From the NCBI GenBank assembly GCA_964344055.1, contig CAYFLT010000037.1, positions 1-42,212 on the forward strand: 42,212 nt of DNA. The letters run 5' to 3'. Source of the stretch: OFTM10 sp964344055 (GTDB taxonomy: Bacteria; Actinomycetota; Acidimicrobiia; Acidimicrobiales; Aldehydirespiratoraceae). The position numbers were made by a program, and so were the translations under genes. Below, piece after piece: positions 16,464-25,128 of the stretch. The notes under the pieces were generated by a model. The model saw nothing but the letters and a program-made list of their open reading frames with translations, ran no database searches and was not told the origin of the DNA. Every line of letters begins with the position of its first letter. The first letter of the stretch is position 1.

Positions 16464-19400
16464 GTGGCCGCCACCGACGAGGATCCTTCGCGCGCCGACA
16501 TCGGCGACGTCGAGCCCCAGCCCATCGGGCCCGTCGAGGGGGCTTCGGAGACGCGGGACGACGCACCCGTACCGCGTGACGCCACGCCGTCGGTGACCGC
16601 GGTGGTGGTCGCCCATGAGCCCGGTGAGTGGTTCACCGAAACGCTCGACAGCCTCCTCACCCAGGACTACCCGCGACTCGGAATCCTCGTCGTCGACGCC
16701 GCGGGTGACCCCGATCTCCCTGCGCTCGTCGAGTCGGTCGCTCCCTCCGCCAACATCGTGGATGCCAGTGACACCGTCGGGTTCGGTGCCGCCGCGAACA
16801 CGGTGCTGGAGACGGGCATCGAACCCGCCTTCCTGCTCATCTGTCACGACGACATCGCACTCGCCCCGGATGCCGTCAGGCACCTCGTCACGGAGGCGTT
16901 GCGCTCCAATGCCGGTATCACCGGCCCGAAGCTCGTGGACTGGGACGACCCGGACCGACTCCAGCACGTGGGCCTCGTCGTCGACCGCTTTGCGGGCGCC
17001 GCGGAGGTGGTCGAGCCGGACGAACTCGACCAGGAGCAGTACGACGCGGTCGCCGACGTGTTCGCACTGCCGTCAGCATGCATGTTGGTCAGGACCAGCC
17101 TCTTCGCCACCATCGGAGGCTTCGATCCGGCCATGACGCGAAGGGGAGAGGACGTCGACCTCTGTTGGCGGGCGCAGCTCGCCGGCGCACGAGTGCTCGT
17201 CGTCCCGGACGCGCTGGCCCGCCACCGCGAAGAGATGGTGGAGCGGACCGGCGTGGACGACATCCGCCGAACGCGCGCCCGTCATCAGCTGCGCACGGTG
17301 CTCGTCTGCGGCAGCTGGCTCTCGCTGCTCATCACCCTCCCGGCGCTTGCACTGATGACGATCGGCGAGGCAGGCGTGGCGCTGCTGACCGGTCGCGTCA
17401 GCCAGGTGTCCGACGTCGTCGGCGCGTGGGGGTGGAACCTCCGCCGACTCCCGGAGGTCATGCGACGACGGAAGGAGACCGGCGACGTCAAGCGTGCTCG
17501 CCATGCCGACATCCGGGCGCTGCAGCAGACCGGGAGTGTGCGGATCAACGCGTTCGTCCGCGGCCAGATCGGTCGTGGCGAGGGTCGGCTCGGTCGCGAG
17601 ATCGTCTCCGCCATCCGCACCGGCACCACCCGGTTCGCGCTCATCACCTGGGCGATCGTGGCACTGGTGGTGCTCTTCGGGTCGAGGGCACTCATCTCCT
17701 CGGGCATCCCCGCCGTGGGAGACTTCGCCGAGTTCCCGGAGTCGGCCGNNNNNNNNNNNNNNNNNNNNNNNNNNNNNNNNNNNNNNNNNNNNNNNNNNNN
17801 NNNNNNNNNNCTTCGTGCGCACCGCCTGGGTACTGGGGCCCGTGATCGTCGGGCTGATCGGCGCCTGGCGCATGCTCGGGGTGACGGGCAGCCGGCGAGC
17901 GCAGATCGGCGCGCTCATCGCCTACACGATCGTTCCCCTCCCGTGGGTGAGCATCGCGTCGGCCTCGATCTCGGGCCTCATGGCCTACGCCCTGTCCCCT
18001 TGGGTCCTCCTCGGTCTGTTNNNNNNNNNNNNNNNNNNNNNNNNNNNNNNNNNNNNNNNNNNNNNNNNNNNNNNNNNNNNNNNNNNNNNNNNNNNNNNNN
18101 NNNNNNNNNNNNNNNNNNNNNNNNNNNNNNNNNNNNNNNNNNNNNNNNNNCGGTGGAGCGGTGATCTTCGAGCCGTCCCTCATCGTGCTCGTCCCTCTGG
18201 TGGCGGCCGGCCTCCTCGCCGGGTCCCTCATCGCGATCAATCCCTCCGGATTCGGTCGGATGATTCTCGTGGTGGCCGGTGGGGTCGTGGTGGCCGCGGT
18301 CGTCGCCCTTCCACAGACCCTCGACGCGCTCGCCGGCGGGCCCACGTGGGAGATGCTGAGCGAGGCTCACTCGTCCCGGGCCTCCACGTTGGGGCTGGGC
18401 GACATTCTCCGGTTCGCCGTCGGCCCGGGTGAGGCGAGCGGCCTCGTGGCCGGGTTTGCCATCCCCATGATCACCCCCTTGTTGATCGGTCGGGCCTGGA
18501 GGTTCGATCTCGCGGTCCGCCTGTGGTCGGTGGCGCTCAGTTCATGGGGGCTGGTGTTCGCGGCGGCGTCGGGATGGCTCCCGGTCGCGCTTCCCGATGC
18601 GGCGGCGCTGTTGGGTCCAGCGGCGGCCGCCGTGGCAGGCCTGGCCGGGGCCGCGATCCTCTCGATCGAGCACGATCTCCGCACCGCAGGATTCGGGTGG
18701 CGTCAGGCGCTGCTCCCTGCGGCGGTGGCCGGTGCCGTTCTCGCCGGGTTGCCCACCGTGGGCGCGATGGAAAGTGGTCGGTGGGGCCTGGGTCGGGGCG
18801 ACTTCGAGACCTCCCTTCCGTTCGTGGACCCTGCCGTCGATGGCAGCTACCGCGTCATCTGGATGGGGGACCCGTCTTTCCTGCCCGCGAATGGGCGTGA
18901 CATGGCGCCGGGCTTGGCCTGGACCGCGAGCCTCGATGGCTTGCCGACCATCTCCGAACGGCATCTCACCGCCGATCCGGGCTCTGCGGAGTTGATCGAG
19001 GACGTGTTCGCCGCCGTCATCGATCGTGAGACGTCCAGGGCGGGGCGGTTGTTGGGCGGCCTCGGCGTCCGCTATGTGGTGGTGCTCGAGCGACTCGCGC
19101 CTGCACCGTTCAGCGATCCCGACGACGCTCGGCCGGCTCCCGGAGTGCTGATCGAGGCACTGGCGGGCCAGCTCGACCTCCGTCAACTGTCGGGGGTCAA
19201 CAGCGCCATTCGGGTCTACGAGAACACCGAATGGACGAGTGTCCGAGCCGCAGCCGTGAGCGGCTTCGACGATGGGGTGGAGGACCTCTTCGACCTCGCC
19301 GTGCAGCCGGTCTCGGGAACGCTGGGTGTCCTCACCGGAACCGGCGACTCGATCTCGGGCGTGGTCCCGGAGGGCACCGAGGTACTCGTCGCCCAGACCC

Positions 19401-19618
19401 CCGACCCCGGCTGGTCGCTCCAGGTCGGAGGCGGCGAGGCGAGTCGCCGGCGGGCCCTCGGGTGGACGAGTGCGTACATCCCCAGCAGCGGTGGCGAGGC
19501 CACACTCGAATACGCGACGCCGGCCTGGCGCCGATTCGCACTGGTTGCCCAGTTGGTCGTGCTGGTGGCGCTTTGCAGCGGCTGGCTTCGGGGTCGGTTG
19601 TCGGGACGGAGCCACTGA
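16464..19618 (+). CDS. Large GT2 glycosyltransferase with multi-spanning membrane domain (two assembly gaps)
   Basis: About 1,050 residues. The N-terminal GT2 domain (about 45-290) has SVTAVVVAHEPGEWFTETL, ILVVDAAGD, LICHDDIALAPD in the DxD position, GITGPKLVDWDD and GGFDPAMTRRGEDVDLCWRA, as in WbbL-type rhamnosyltransferases. Several membrane helices follow, then a soluble segment with LGVRYVVVLERLAP and a last helix before the C-terminus, similar to actinobacterial arabinofuranosyl- and related membrane transferases. Gaps at 17749-17810 and 18021-18150 interrupt it, and the good frame shifts by one at each, so the gap lengths are wrong. I read it as one gene because hydrophobic coding continues on all sides. 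The stop overlaps the start of the DUF5719 gene. The donor is unknown; a GDP-deoxyhexose made nearby is possible. Confidence 0.75.
17749..17810. other. Assembly gap (62 N)
   Basis: Unknown bases in the membrane part of the large glycosyltransferase. The plausible frame moves by one across the gap, so its true length is not 62. Confidence 1.
18021..18150. other. Assembly gap (130 N)
   Basis: A second unknown stretch in the same gene, with another one-base frame change. The number of membrane helices cannot be counted reliably. Confidence 1.
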
Positions 19619-21036
19619 TGCGGGCACTCCGGACTGTGGTGTTGGTGGTTTTCGGTGGACTCCTGGTCATCGGTTTCGTACTCGAACGCGAGGAGCGTGA
19701 CCTCGGTCGGGAAGCCGAACCGGTTCTGACCGGCGTCCCCACGATGGGCGGAGGGGTCTGGTTCTGCCCGGGTGGTTCCGACCATGGCGGCACCGCAGTG
19801 GTTGGCCTGGAGCTGGTGAACGTGGCGGATGAACCGGCGCGGGCAGAGGTGTCTGCTTTCCGATCGGACCCGGAGGCGGCTCCCGCGCCCCACCTCGTGG
19901 TCATCGAGCCGGGGGCTCGCGAAGCCGTCTCCCTCCCGGATCTCGCACCGGACTCTGAGTGGGTGGGAGCGGTCGTGGAGGCATTCGATCCCGGTGTCGT
20001 GGTCGAACAGACCTTCGACGGACTCACCGGAACCGACCGGGCCCCTTGCTTCACCCGGACCAGCGAACGTTTCATCGTCACCGACGGCGCCACCCGCGAC
20101 CTCTTCCAGGGCGAGCAGATGGTGCTGTTGATGCTCAATCCGTTCCACGAGGACGCGGTCGTCGACATCGCCTTCGATGCCGACGTCGGCCCCGACTCAT
20201 TGGAGTCGGTCGTGGTGCCGGCTCGTCGGGTGGTCGCTGTCGACGTCACCAAAGAGGTCACCGTCGCCTCGCGGGTGAGTGCTCGCATCGACGTCCTCGC
20301 AGGGAGGCTCGTGGCCGCCAGGGTGCAGGTGCGTGACGGGGAGGAGATCAGAGGGCTCGCTGTCACGCCCGCCACCGCCGAGGGCGCCCCCGTGGCGGTC
20401 CTGCCGAGCGTCACCAGAAGCGAAAGCCGACTGGACGTCGTCACGGTGACCAATCCGTCCATGACCGAGCAGGCGGAGGTCGATCTCGAGATCCTCACCG
20501 ACGGCACCCTCCAGCTCGATCCCATCGAGCTCACGGTTCGACCCGGCCGCACGGTGAGAGTCGACCTGTCGATCGAGGCGAGGCTCGAGGAGCTCGATGA
20601 ATTCGGCCTCGTGGCCCGGTCCCTCTCCGGTGTACCGGTCGCGGTGATGCTCGAGAGCTCGGTAGCCATCGGGCTCGATGCGGTCCCCGGAGTCGCAGCG
20701 CTGCCGGCCCTGGACAGCGCGGGCACCAGCTGGGTCACACCGCTCGACGGCGAGTCGAGTGCGATCGCCGTGGCGAACCCGTCGACGAACGAGATCGCGA
20801 CGATCGAGGTGTCCGTCATCGACGCCGACGGTCGACGCACGATCACCACCGTCGAGCTCGGACCGGGGCGCCGAACCAGCTTCGCCGCGTCCGAACTGGG
20901 AGGCGACCGTCCCATCGTGGTGATCGAGTCGACAGCCCCAGTGGTGGTCAGTCGTGAGATCGTCGGATTCACGAGTCGTCAGGCGTCGGGTGCGGTACTG
21001 ACGTCGACGCCGATCCTCGTCGGCTCACTCGACTGA
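19618..21036 (+). CDS. DUF5719 family membrane-anchored extracellular protein
   Basis: Function unknown. The 472-residue protein has one N-terminal membrane helix (about 3-20) and a beta-rich extracytoplasmic region with repeated motifs of the kind VVTVTNPSM, AIAVANPSTN and LLMLNPF, each followed by a beta-sandwich-like stretch, and ending VVVSREIVGFTSRQASG. This fits DUF5719, which in actinobacteria is commonly found directly after the large GT2 membrane glycosyltransferase (recalled, not searched). The ATG at 19618 overlaps the preceding stop (TGATG), so the two proteins are probably made together and may work together at the outer membrane face. A hairpin lies just after the stop. Confidence 0.72.
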   Translation: MRALRTVVLVVFGGLLVIGFVLEREERDLGREAEPVLTGVPTMGGGVWFCPGGSDHGGTAVVGLELVNVADEPARAEVSAFRSDPEAAPAPHLVVIEPGAREAVSLPDLAPDSEWVGAVVEAFDPGVVVEQTFDGLTGTDRAPCFTRTSERFIVTDGATRDLFQGEQMVLLMLNPFHEDAVVDIAFDADVGPDSLESVVVPARRVVAVDVTKEVTVASRVSARIDVLAGRLVAARVQVRDGEEIRGLAVTPATAEGAPVAVLPSVTRSESRLDVVTVTNPSMTEQAEVDLEILTDGTLQLDPIELTVRPGRTVRVDLSIEARLEELDEFGLVARSLSGVPVAVMLESSVAIGLDAVPGVAALPALDSAGTSWVTPLDGESSAIAVANPSTNEIATIEVSVIDADGRRTITTVELGPGRRTSFAASELGGDRPIVVIESTAPVVVSREIVGFTSRQASGAVLTSTPILVGSLD

Positions 21037-21052
21037 ACGATCCGCCTGCAAG

Positions 21053-21082
21053 CGCCGACAGTCCGTGCGCCCGGAGTCGGCG
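21053..21082. terminator. Bidirectional hairpin between convergent genes
   Basis: Stem CGCCGAC/GTCGGCG continues, after a 2-nt bulge, into TCCG/CGGA with a 6-nt loop. It lies between the stops of the DUF5719 and thioredoxin genes and could end both transcripts; there is no U-tract. Confidence 0.55.
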
Positions 21083-21490
21083 TCAGTCCCTCGTTTCGGC
21101 CATCGCCGCCCAGAGTTCGGCCGTGGTGACCGGACCGAGGAACCCTCGCTTCACCACCCCGTCGGCGTCGACGATGGTCAGCGTCGGGACCGCGTCGATC
21201 CGGTAGCGATCGTGGAGCCGCTTGGCCGTGGACACCTCGATCTCCTGCACTGCGACTTCAGGGCTCTCCAGCGGCCGCGCCCGCTCGAGCACATCGGCAC
21301 ACGACTTGCAGGTGGCGGAGGTGAACACCGCGACGAGCCAGGCGGCGTCGGGACGATCGAAATCGCGGCGATCGAGCATGCTGGGCACATGGCCGGTGTT
21401 GCCCGCCGGAGGGTCGGATCGGCGACCGAGAACCGTCGCGACGACCGAGGCGATCGCCACCGCCCCGAGGACCAGGAAGACCCGGTCCAT
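21083..21490 (-). CDS. Membrane-anchored thioredoxin-like protein
   Basis: A 135-residue protein with an N-terminal membrane helix (about 4-22) and a thioredoxin fold: WLVAVFTSATCKSC with the redox pair C61-x-x-C64, then DAVPTLTIVD with the cis-proline facing the active site. It probably acts on the outer face of the membrane in disulphide exchange or protein quality control. CKSC differs from the thioredoxin CGPC, and a redox-transfer role other than general reduction is likely. The start codon lies 2 nt after the ftsH stop, so the two are co-transcribed; that pairing is uncommon and might link redox control to membrane proteolysis (inference). Confidence 0.8.
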   Translation of the reverse strand: MDRVFLVLGAVAIASVVATVLGRRSDPPAGNTGHVPSMLDRRDFDRPDAAWLVAVFTSATCKSCADVLERARPLESPEVAVQEIEVSTAKRLHDRYRIDAVPTLTIVDADGVVKRGFLGPVTTAELWAAMAETRD

Positions 21491-21492
21491 CC

Positions 21493-23457
21493 TCAGCCGG
21501 TGGGTTCGTCGCCGGTGCCGACCTCGGCCGGCTGAGCTTCGGTCTCGGGAACGCTCTCTGGTTCGGCCTCGGCCGCAGAGCCGGACCGGGACACCGTGAT
21601 CAACCGCTCCACCTCGTCACCGGAGATGGTCTCGTGCTCGAGAAGCGCTCGGGCCACCAGGTCGAGGCCGTGGCGGTACTCCACGAGGAGTTCGCGGCAG
21701 CTGCGCTCCGCCTCACGGAGGATGCGCCGGATCTCGTCGTCGACCAGCTTCTGGGTGGCGGGGGAGAAGCGGGGCGAGTGCATCATGTCCTCGCCGAGGA
21801 ACACCGGCCCCTGGTCCGACAGCGACATCGGCCCGACTTCCTCGCTCATGCCCCATTCGGTGACCATCCGGCGGGCCATGTCGGTGGCCTGCCGGAGATC
21901 GTCAGCCGCACCGGACGAGTACTCGTCGAACACCAACGACTCGGCGACCCGGCCACCCATGGCCATGATCATCCGCGCTTCCGCCTCTTCTTTGTCCATG
22001 CCGTAGCGGTCGCGGGTGGGGAGGGTCATCGTGACCCCGAGCGCCATGCCCGTGGGAATGATGGTGACCTTGTGAACGGGGTCGCTCTTCTCCTGGACCG
22101 CCGCGCAGAGGGCGTGACCCGCCTCGTGGTATGCGGTGCGCTCGATCTCGGCTTCGGTCCTCGCCATGGACTCTCGTTCGATTCCCAAGAGCACCCGATC
22201 CCGCGCCGCGTCGAAATCGGCGGCCGAGACGGTGTCGCCACCCCGGCGAACCGCGAACAAGGCCGCCTCGTTCACGAGATTGGCGAGGTCGGCACCGCTC
22301 ATGCCGGGAGCACCCCGGGCGATCACGTTGACGTCGACATCATCAGACGTCCGCTTGCCACGCAGATGCACCTCGAGGATCTTGACGCGATCCGAGAGCT
22401 CGGGGAGCGGCACGACGACCTGCCGATCGAAACGGCCAGGTCGCAGCAGGGCCGGATCGAGAATGTCGGGACGGTTGGTGGCGCCCATCATGACGATGCC
22501 CTCAGAACCCTCGAAGCCGTCCATCTCCGACAACATCTGGTTGAGGGTCTGTTCGCGTTCGTCGTGGCCGCCACCGAGGCCTGCCCCCCGCTTCCGGCCG
22601 ATCGAGTCGATCTCGTCGATGAAGATGATGGCCTTGCCCATCTTCCGGGCCGACTCGAAGAGGTCGCGGACCCGGCTGGCGCCGACGCCCACGAACATCT
22701 CCATGAAGTCCGAGCCGGTCACCGACAGGAACGGAACCCCGGCCTCACCGGCCACGGCCTTCGCGATGAGGGTCTTGCCCGTGCCGGGCGGTCCGACCAG
22801 CAGAACCCCCTTCGGCACCCGGGCGCCGATCTCCGCGAAGCGCTCGGGGTGCTTCAGGAAGTCGACGATCTCGGTGATCTCCTGCTTGACCCCTTCGTAC
22901 CCGGCGACGTCGTCGAACATCGTGCCGGGACGTTCGGTGGAGTAGGTCTTCGCCTTGCTCCTCCCGATGGACATGATGTTCCCCATCTGTCCCTGGGCCC
23001 GGCGCTGCATCCAGACGAAGAACAGGATCAGCAGGGAAACCGGGATCAGCAGCGGGATCAGCGACCAGAAGAAGTTCGGCTGCGGTGTCTCGAACTCGAA
23101 GTCGGTCTTGGACCGCACCAATGCGTTGTCGTCGTCGGGGAGCGGGATCGGACCGACCGTCTGGTACTTGATACCGGACGTGTCCTCGAACTCGATCGTG
23201 CCGTTGGTGTTGTCGTAGACGGCGGAAACGATCTGGTCGTCGGTGACCCGTTCGATGAAGTCCGAGTAGGCGACCTGTTCACGGGTCTCGCCGGGTACCA
23301 ACGCGCTCACCATGAACACCGCGAGGACCGCACCGAGAAGGATCCAGACGGCGTATCTCGACCAGCCGGCGTTGGGTGGCGGCTTGGCGCCGCTCGGCCC
23401 GTTTCCGTCGCGTTGGGGCGGCGGGGGCGGTGGTGGAGGGGGAGGATTCGACGCCAT
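21493..23457 (-). CDS. ftsH: ATP-dependent zinc metalloprotease FtsH
   Basis: Membrane AAA+ protease that extracts and degrades misfolded or regulatory membrane and soluble proteins. The 654-residue protein has a run of ten prolines (residues 5-14), TM1 (about 34-52), an extracytoplasmic FtsH_ext domain, TM2 (about 129-148), Walker A GPPGTGKT (222-229), Walker B AIIFIDEID, the RPGRFDRQV arginine-finger region, the zinc site HEAGH (444-448), and an acidic Glu/Pro-rich tail. The ATG at 23455-23457 is chosen because it opens the normal FtsH N-terminus; the frame stays open far upstream but overlaps oppositely oriented genes. A TAGCCT box lies 8 nt before it, predicting a leaderless mRNA. The thioredoxin gene follows by 2 nt. 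Confidence 0.97.
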   Translation of the reverse strand: MASNPPPPPPPPPPQRDGNGPSGAKPPPNAGWSRYAVWILLGAVLAVFMVSALVPGETREQVAYSDFIERVTDDQIVSAVYDNTNGTIEFEDTSGIKYQTVGPIPLPDDDNALVRSKTDFEFETPQPNFFWSLIPLLIPVSLLILFFVWMQRRAQGQMGNIMSIGRSKAKTYSTERPGTMFDDVAGYEGVKQEITEIVDFLKHPERFAEIGARVPKGVLLVGPPGTGKTLIAKAVAGEAGVPFLSVTGSDFMEMFVGVGASRVRDLFESARKMGKAIIFIDEIDSIGRKRGAGLGGGHDEREQTLNQMLSEMDGFEGSEGIVMMGATNRPDILDPALLRPGRFDRQVVVPLPELSDRVKILEVHLRGKRTSDDVDVNVIARGAPGMSGADLANLVNEAALFAVRRGGDTVSAADFDAARDRVLLGIERESMARTEAEIERTAYHEAGHALCAAVQEKSDPVHKVTIIPTGMALGVTMTLPTRDRYGMDKEEAEARMIMAMGGRVAESLVFDEYSSGAADDLRQATDMARRMVTEWGMSEEVGPMSLSDQGPVFLGEDMMHSPRFSPATQKLVDDEIRRILREAERSCRELLVEYRHGLDLVARALLEHETISGDEVERLITVSRSGSAAEAEPESVPETEAQPAEVGTGDEPTG

Positions 23458-23465
23458 GGACCTCA

Positions 23466-23471
23466 AGGCTA
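23466..23471 (-). promoter_or_regulatory. Candidate -10 box (TAGCCT) for ftsH
   Basis: Reads TAGCCT on the minus strand, 8 nt before the ftsH ATG. Confidence 0.5.
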
Positions 23472-23555
23472 GACCGGTGGAGTGCGGCATCCGCAGCGGA
23501 TGTGCGGAGCCGGGTTCGGCTCCTGTCGGTCCGCGCGCGCCAGTTGTGAGGCGGG

Positions 23556-23561
23556 TACGGT
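23556..23561 (+). promoter_or_regulatory. Candidate -10 box (TACGGT) for the DUF3499 gene
   Basis: TACGGT lies 7 nt before the ATG at 23569, a leaderless arrangement. Confidence 0.5.
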
Positions 23562-23568
23562 GCCGCCC

Positions 23569-23796
23569 ATGAGTCGACGATGTGCGCGTCCGGGTTGTGG
23601 TCAGGCGGCCGACACCACGCTGTCCTATGCCTACGCACAACGAACGGTGTGGCTCGACGATCTCAGCACCACCGACCACCCGGCCAACCACGACCTCTGC
23701 GGGCGGCACGCCGACCGCACCCAGCCGCCCCGAGGCTGGGAGCTCCGCGATCGCCGCAGAGCCCGTGGTGCCACCCGGCTCCGCTACGCCAGCTAG
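23569..23796 (+). CDS. DUF3499 family small zinc-binding protein
   Basis: Function unknown; conserved across actinobacteria next to the phosphomannomutase/F420 block (Rv3258c in M. tuberculosis, recalled). The 75-residue protein has RRCARPGCGQAADTTLSYAY, DLCGRH and PRGWELRD. The metal ligands are likely C5, C10, C44 and H47, a CX4C...CX2H arrangement. The start is fixed by the family N-terminus and the -10-like box 7 nt upstream. The next gene (CPBP protease) begins on the base after the stop codon, so they are probably translated from one mRNA. Confidence 0.88.
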   Translation: MSRRCARPGCGQAADTTLSYAYAQRTVWLDDLSTTDHPANHDLCGRHADRTQPPRGWELRDRRRARGATRLRYAS

Positions 23797-24594
23797 GTGA
23801 CGAGCGAGCCAACGTCTCCCCCGGCCGGGACCTGGCGGGTCGTCCTGGCCATCACCTCGATCGGTATCGGCATCGTCGCGGCGACCATCGTCGGCGTGGC
23901 CGTCATCTCCGCCGGCGGCTGGAAGATCGACGTGCCGGCCACCGACGGCTCGGAACTCGGCCGAACCGCGATGCAGGTCGCCACCGGCGCCGAGCTCGAC
24001 GATCACCGGATCCCGCTCGGGATCGGTGTGCTGCTCAACGTTCCGCTGTGGATCGGGCTCGTCGGGGGACCGCTCTGGGCCCGCCGACGAGGCCTCGACT
24101 GGCGTCGCGACCTTGGCTGGAGCGTGCGCTGGTCCGACGTCCCAACCGGACTGGCCATCGGAGTCGCGGTCCAGCTGGTGGCCATCCCGCTTCTCTACGA
24201 ACCGATCTTCTGGCTCTTCGGAGATCAGGACGTCGAGGCAGTGGCCCGCAACCTGGTGGCCGCCGCCGACACCCCGTTCGACGTCGCCGCCCTCCTCGCC
24301 CTCACCGTCGTCGGGGCCCCGATCGCCGAGGAGATCCTCTACCGCGGTGTCCTCTTCCGAGGGCTCGTCGACATGAGCGCCGCCGGCCGAGCCGGTCTCA
24401 CCGCGGCCGTCGCCGGATCCGCGGCCCTGTTCGCGGCATCCCACTTCCAGGCACTCCAATTCCCCGGCCTGCTCCTCTTCGGCATCGTCGCTGCCCTGGT
24501 GTTCCAACGGACCGGCCGGCTCGGAACCGCAATCTGGGTCCACGTCGGATTCAACCTCACCACCGTCACCGCCCTGCTCTTCGACATCTACTGA
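23797..24594 (+). CDS. CPBP-family intramembrane glutamic endopeptidase
   Basis: A 265-residue multi-spanning protein of the CAAX protease/bacteriocin-processing (CPBP, Abi) family. Seen: EEILYRGVLFRG with E178, E179 and R183, ALFAASHF with H216, and WVHVGFN with H249 and N253, the four conserved motif positions of the family, embedded in hydrophobic segments. Bacterial members act in membrane protein or peptide processing, and some in bacteriocin immunity; no substrate can be inferred here. The GTG start directly abuts the DUF3499 stop codon (TAG then GTG). The region after it (24595-24878) is non-coding. Confidence 0.9.
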   Translation: MTSEPTSPPAGTWRVVLAITSIGIGIVAATIVGVAVISAGGWKIDVPATDGSELGRTAMQVATGAELDDHRIPLGIGVLLNVPLWIGLVGGPLWARRRGLDWRRDLGWSVRWSDVPTGLAIGVAVQLVAIPLLYEPIFWLFGDQDVEAVARNLVAAADTPFDVAALLALTVVGAPIAEEILYRGVLFRGLVDMSAAGRAGLTAAVAGSAALFAASHFQALQFPGLLLFGIVAALVFQRTGRLGTAIWVHVGFNLTTVTALLFDIY

Positions 24595-24878
24595 GTCTTC
24601 TGGCTCGCCTTCTGGCGGCGTTGTTGTCGGGCTCGCCTTCTGGCGGCCTTTGGCCGCGCCGTGCGGCTCGCGTGTCGGCCTGCTCCTGGCGTCGCTACGG
24701 CCGCCCTGGTGGTATCTCCTCCTCGCCCTAGGGCCCGCGCCGCCCGTGATCCTGGTCGCCTCTTGGCTTCTATGAGTGGTGAGAAATGTCACTATCGGTG
24801 AGATTTCTGGGTCATTCGGCTCAAGAGGCACCCTGCTGATCCGAAGGAGGCAGGTCGGTCGAGTGGAGAGATACGCAG
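24595..24878. other. Non-coding stretch with an 18-bp direct repeat and an A/T-richer patch
   Basis: No credible gene here. It holds two copies of an 18-bp repeat (24602-24619 and 24630-24647), GC-rich sequence with further CTCCTGGCG-like fragments, and near 24780-24815 an A/T-richer patch with two GTGAGA half-sites and a short AGAAAT/ATTTCT inverted repeat. It could hold the promoter for the zinc-ribbon gene or a decayed mobile-element end. Confidence 0.5.
24602..24647 (+). repeat. 18-bp direct repeat, two copies 28 bp apart
   Basis: GGCTCGCCTTCTGGCGGC occurs at 24602-24619 and again, identical, at 24630-24647, shortly after the CPBP stop codon. Each copy has a weak internal GCC/GGC dyad. 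No further exact copy was noticed in the window. Confidence 0.8.
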
Positions 24879-25079
24879 ATGTCGAAGACCAGCTGTCCCG
24901 CATGCGGAGCACCCTTGGTGGCCATCACGATCAACGTCGGCGCCGGTGAGCGGACGATGTGCTCCTGTGCCCGCTGCGACCGCCGCTGGTGGCAGCGCGA
25001 CGGTCGCCTGACCGACCTCGACGGGGTCATCGACGAGCTGGGCCGACCCGAGGCGCCACGAGTCCGCTATCGCCGCTGA
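24879..25079 (+). CDS. Small zinc-ribbon protein
   Basis: A 66-residue protein with two Cys pairs: CPACG (C6, C9) and CSCARC (C28/C30, C33), spaced as in a rubredoxin-like zinc ribbon, followed by a basic/aromatic RRWWQRDG. It may be a nucleic-acid- or protein-binding ribbon; no named family is recognised. The ATG at 24879 has GGAGAG upstream. It stands alone ahead of the giant membrane protein and may share its transcript. Confidence 0.72.
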   Translation: MSKTSCPACGAPLVAITINVGAGERTMCSCARCDRRWWQRDGRLTDLDGVIDELGRPEAPRVRYRR

Positions 25080-25128
25080 TCCGAGCGCCGCGGACGAGCA
25101 CTTCCGGCGTGGCAGCATGGAACCCGCC

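Noticed and set aside
21634..23472. A 612-residue plus-strand frame over ftsH
   Set aside because: A shadow in a GC-rich gene; ftsH on the minus strand has Walker motifs and HEAGH.
24602..24647. A CRISPR array
   Set aside because: Only two copies with a 10-bp spacer and no cas gene nearby.
23458..24912. A 485-residue N-terminal extension of FtsH
   Set aside because: It runs against DUF3499 and CPBP genes and lacks sense; the true FtsH begins at 23457.
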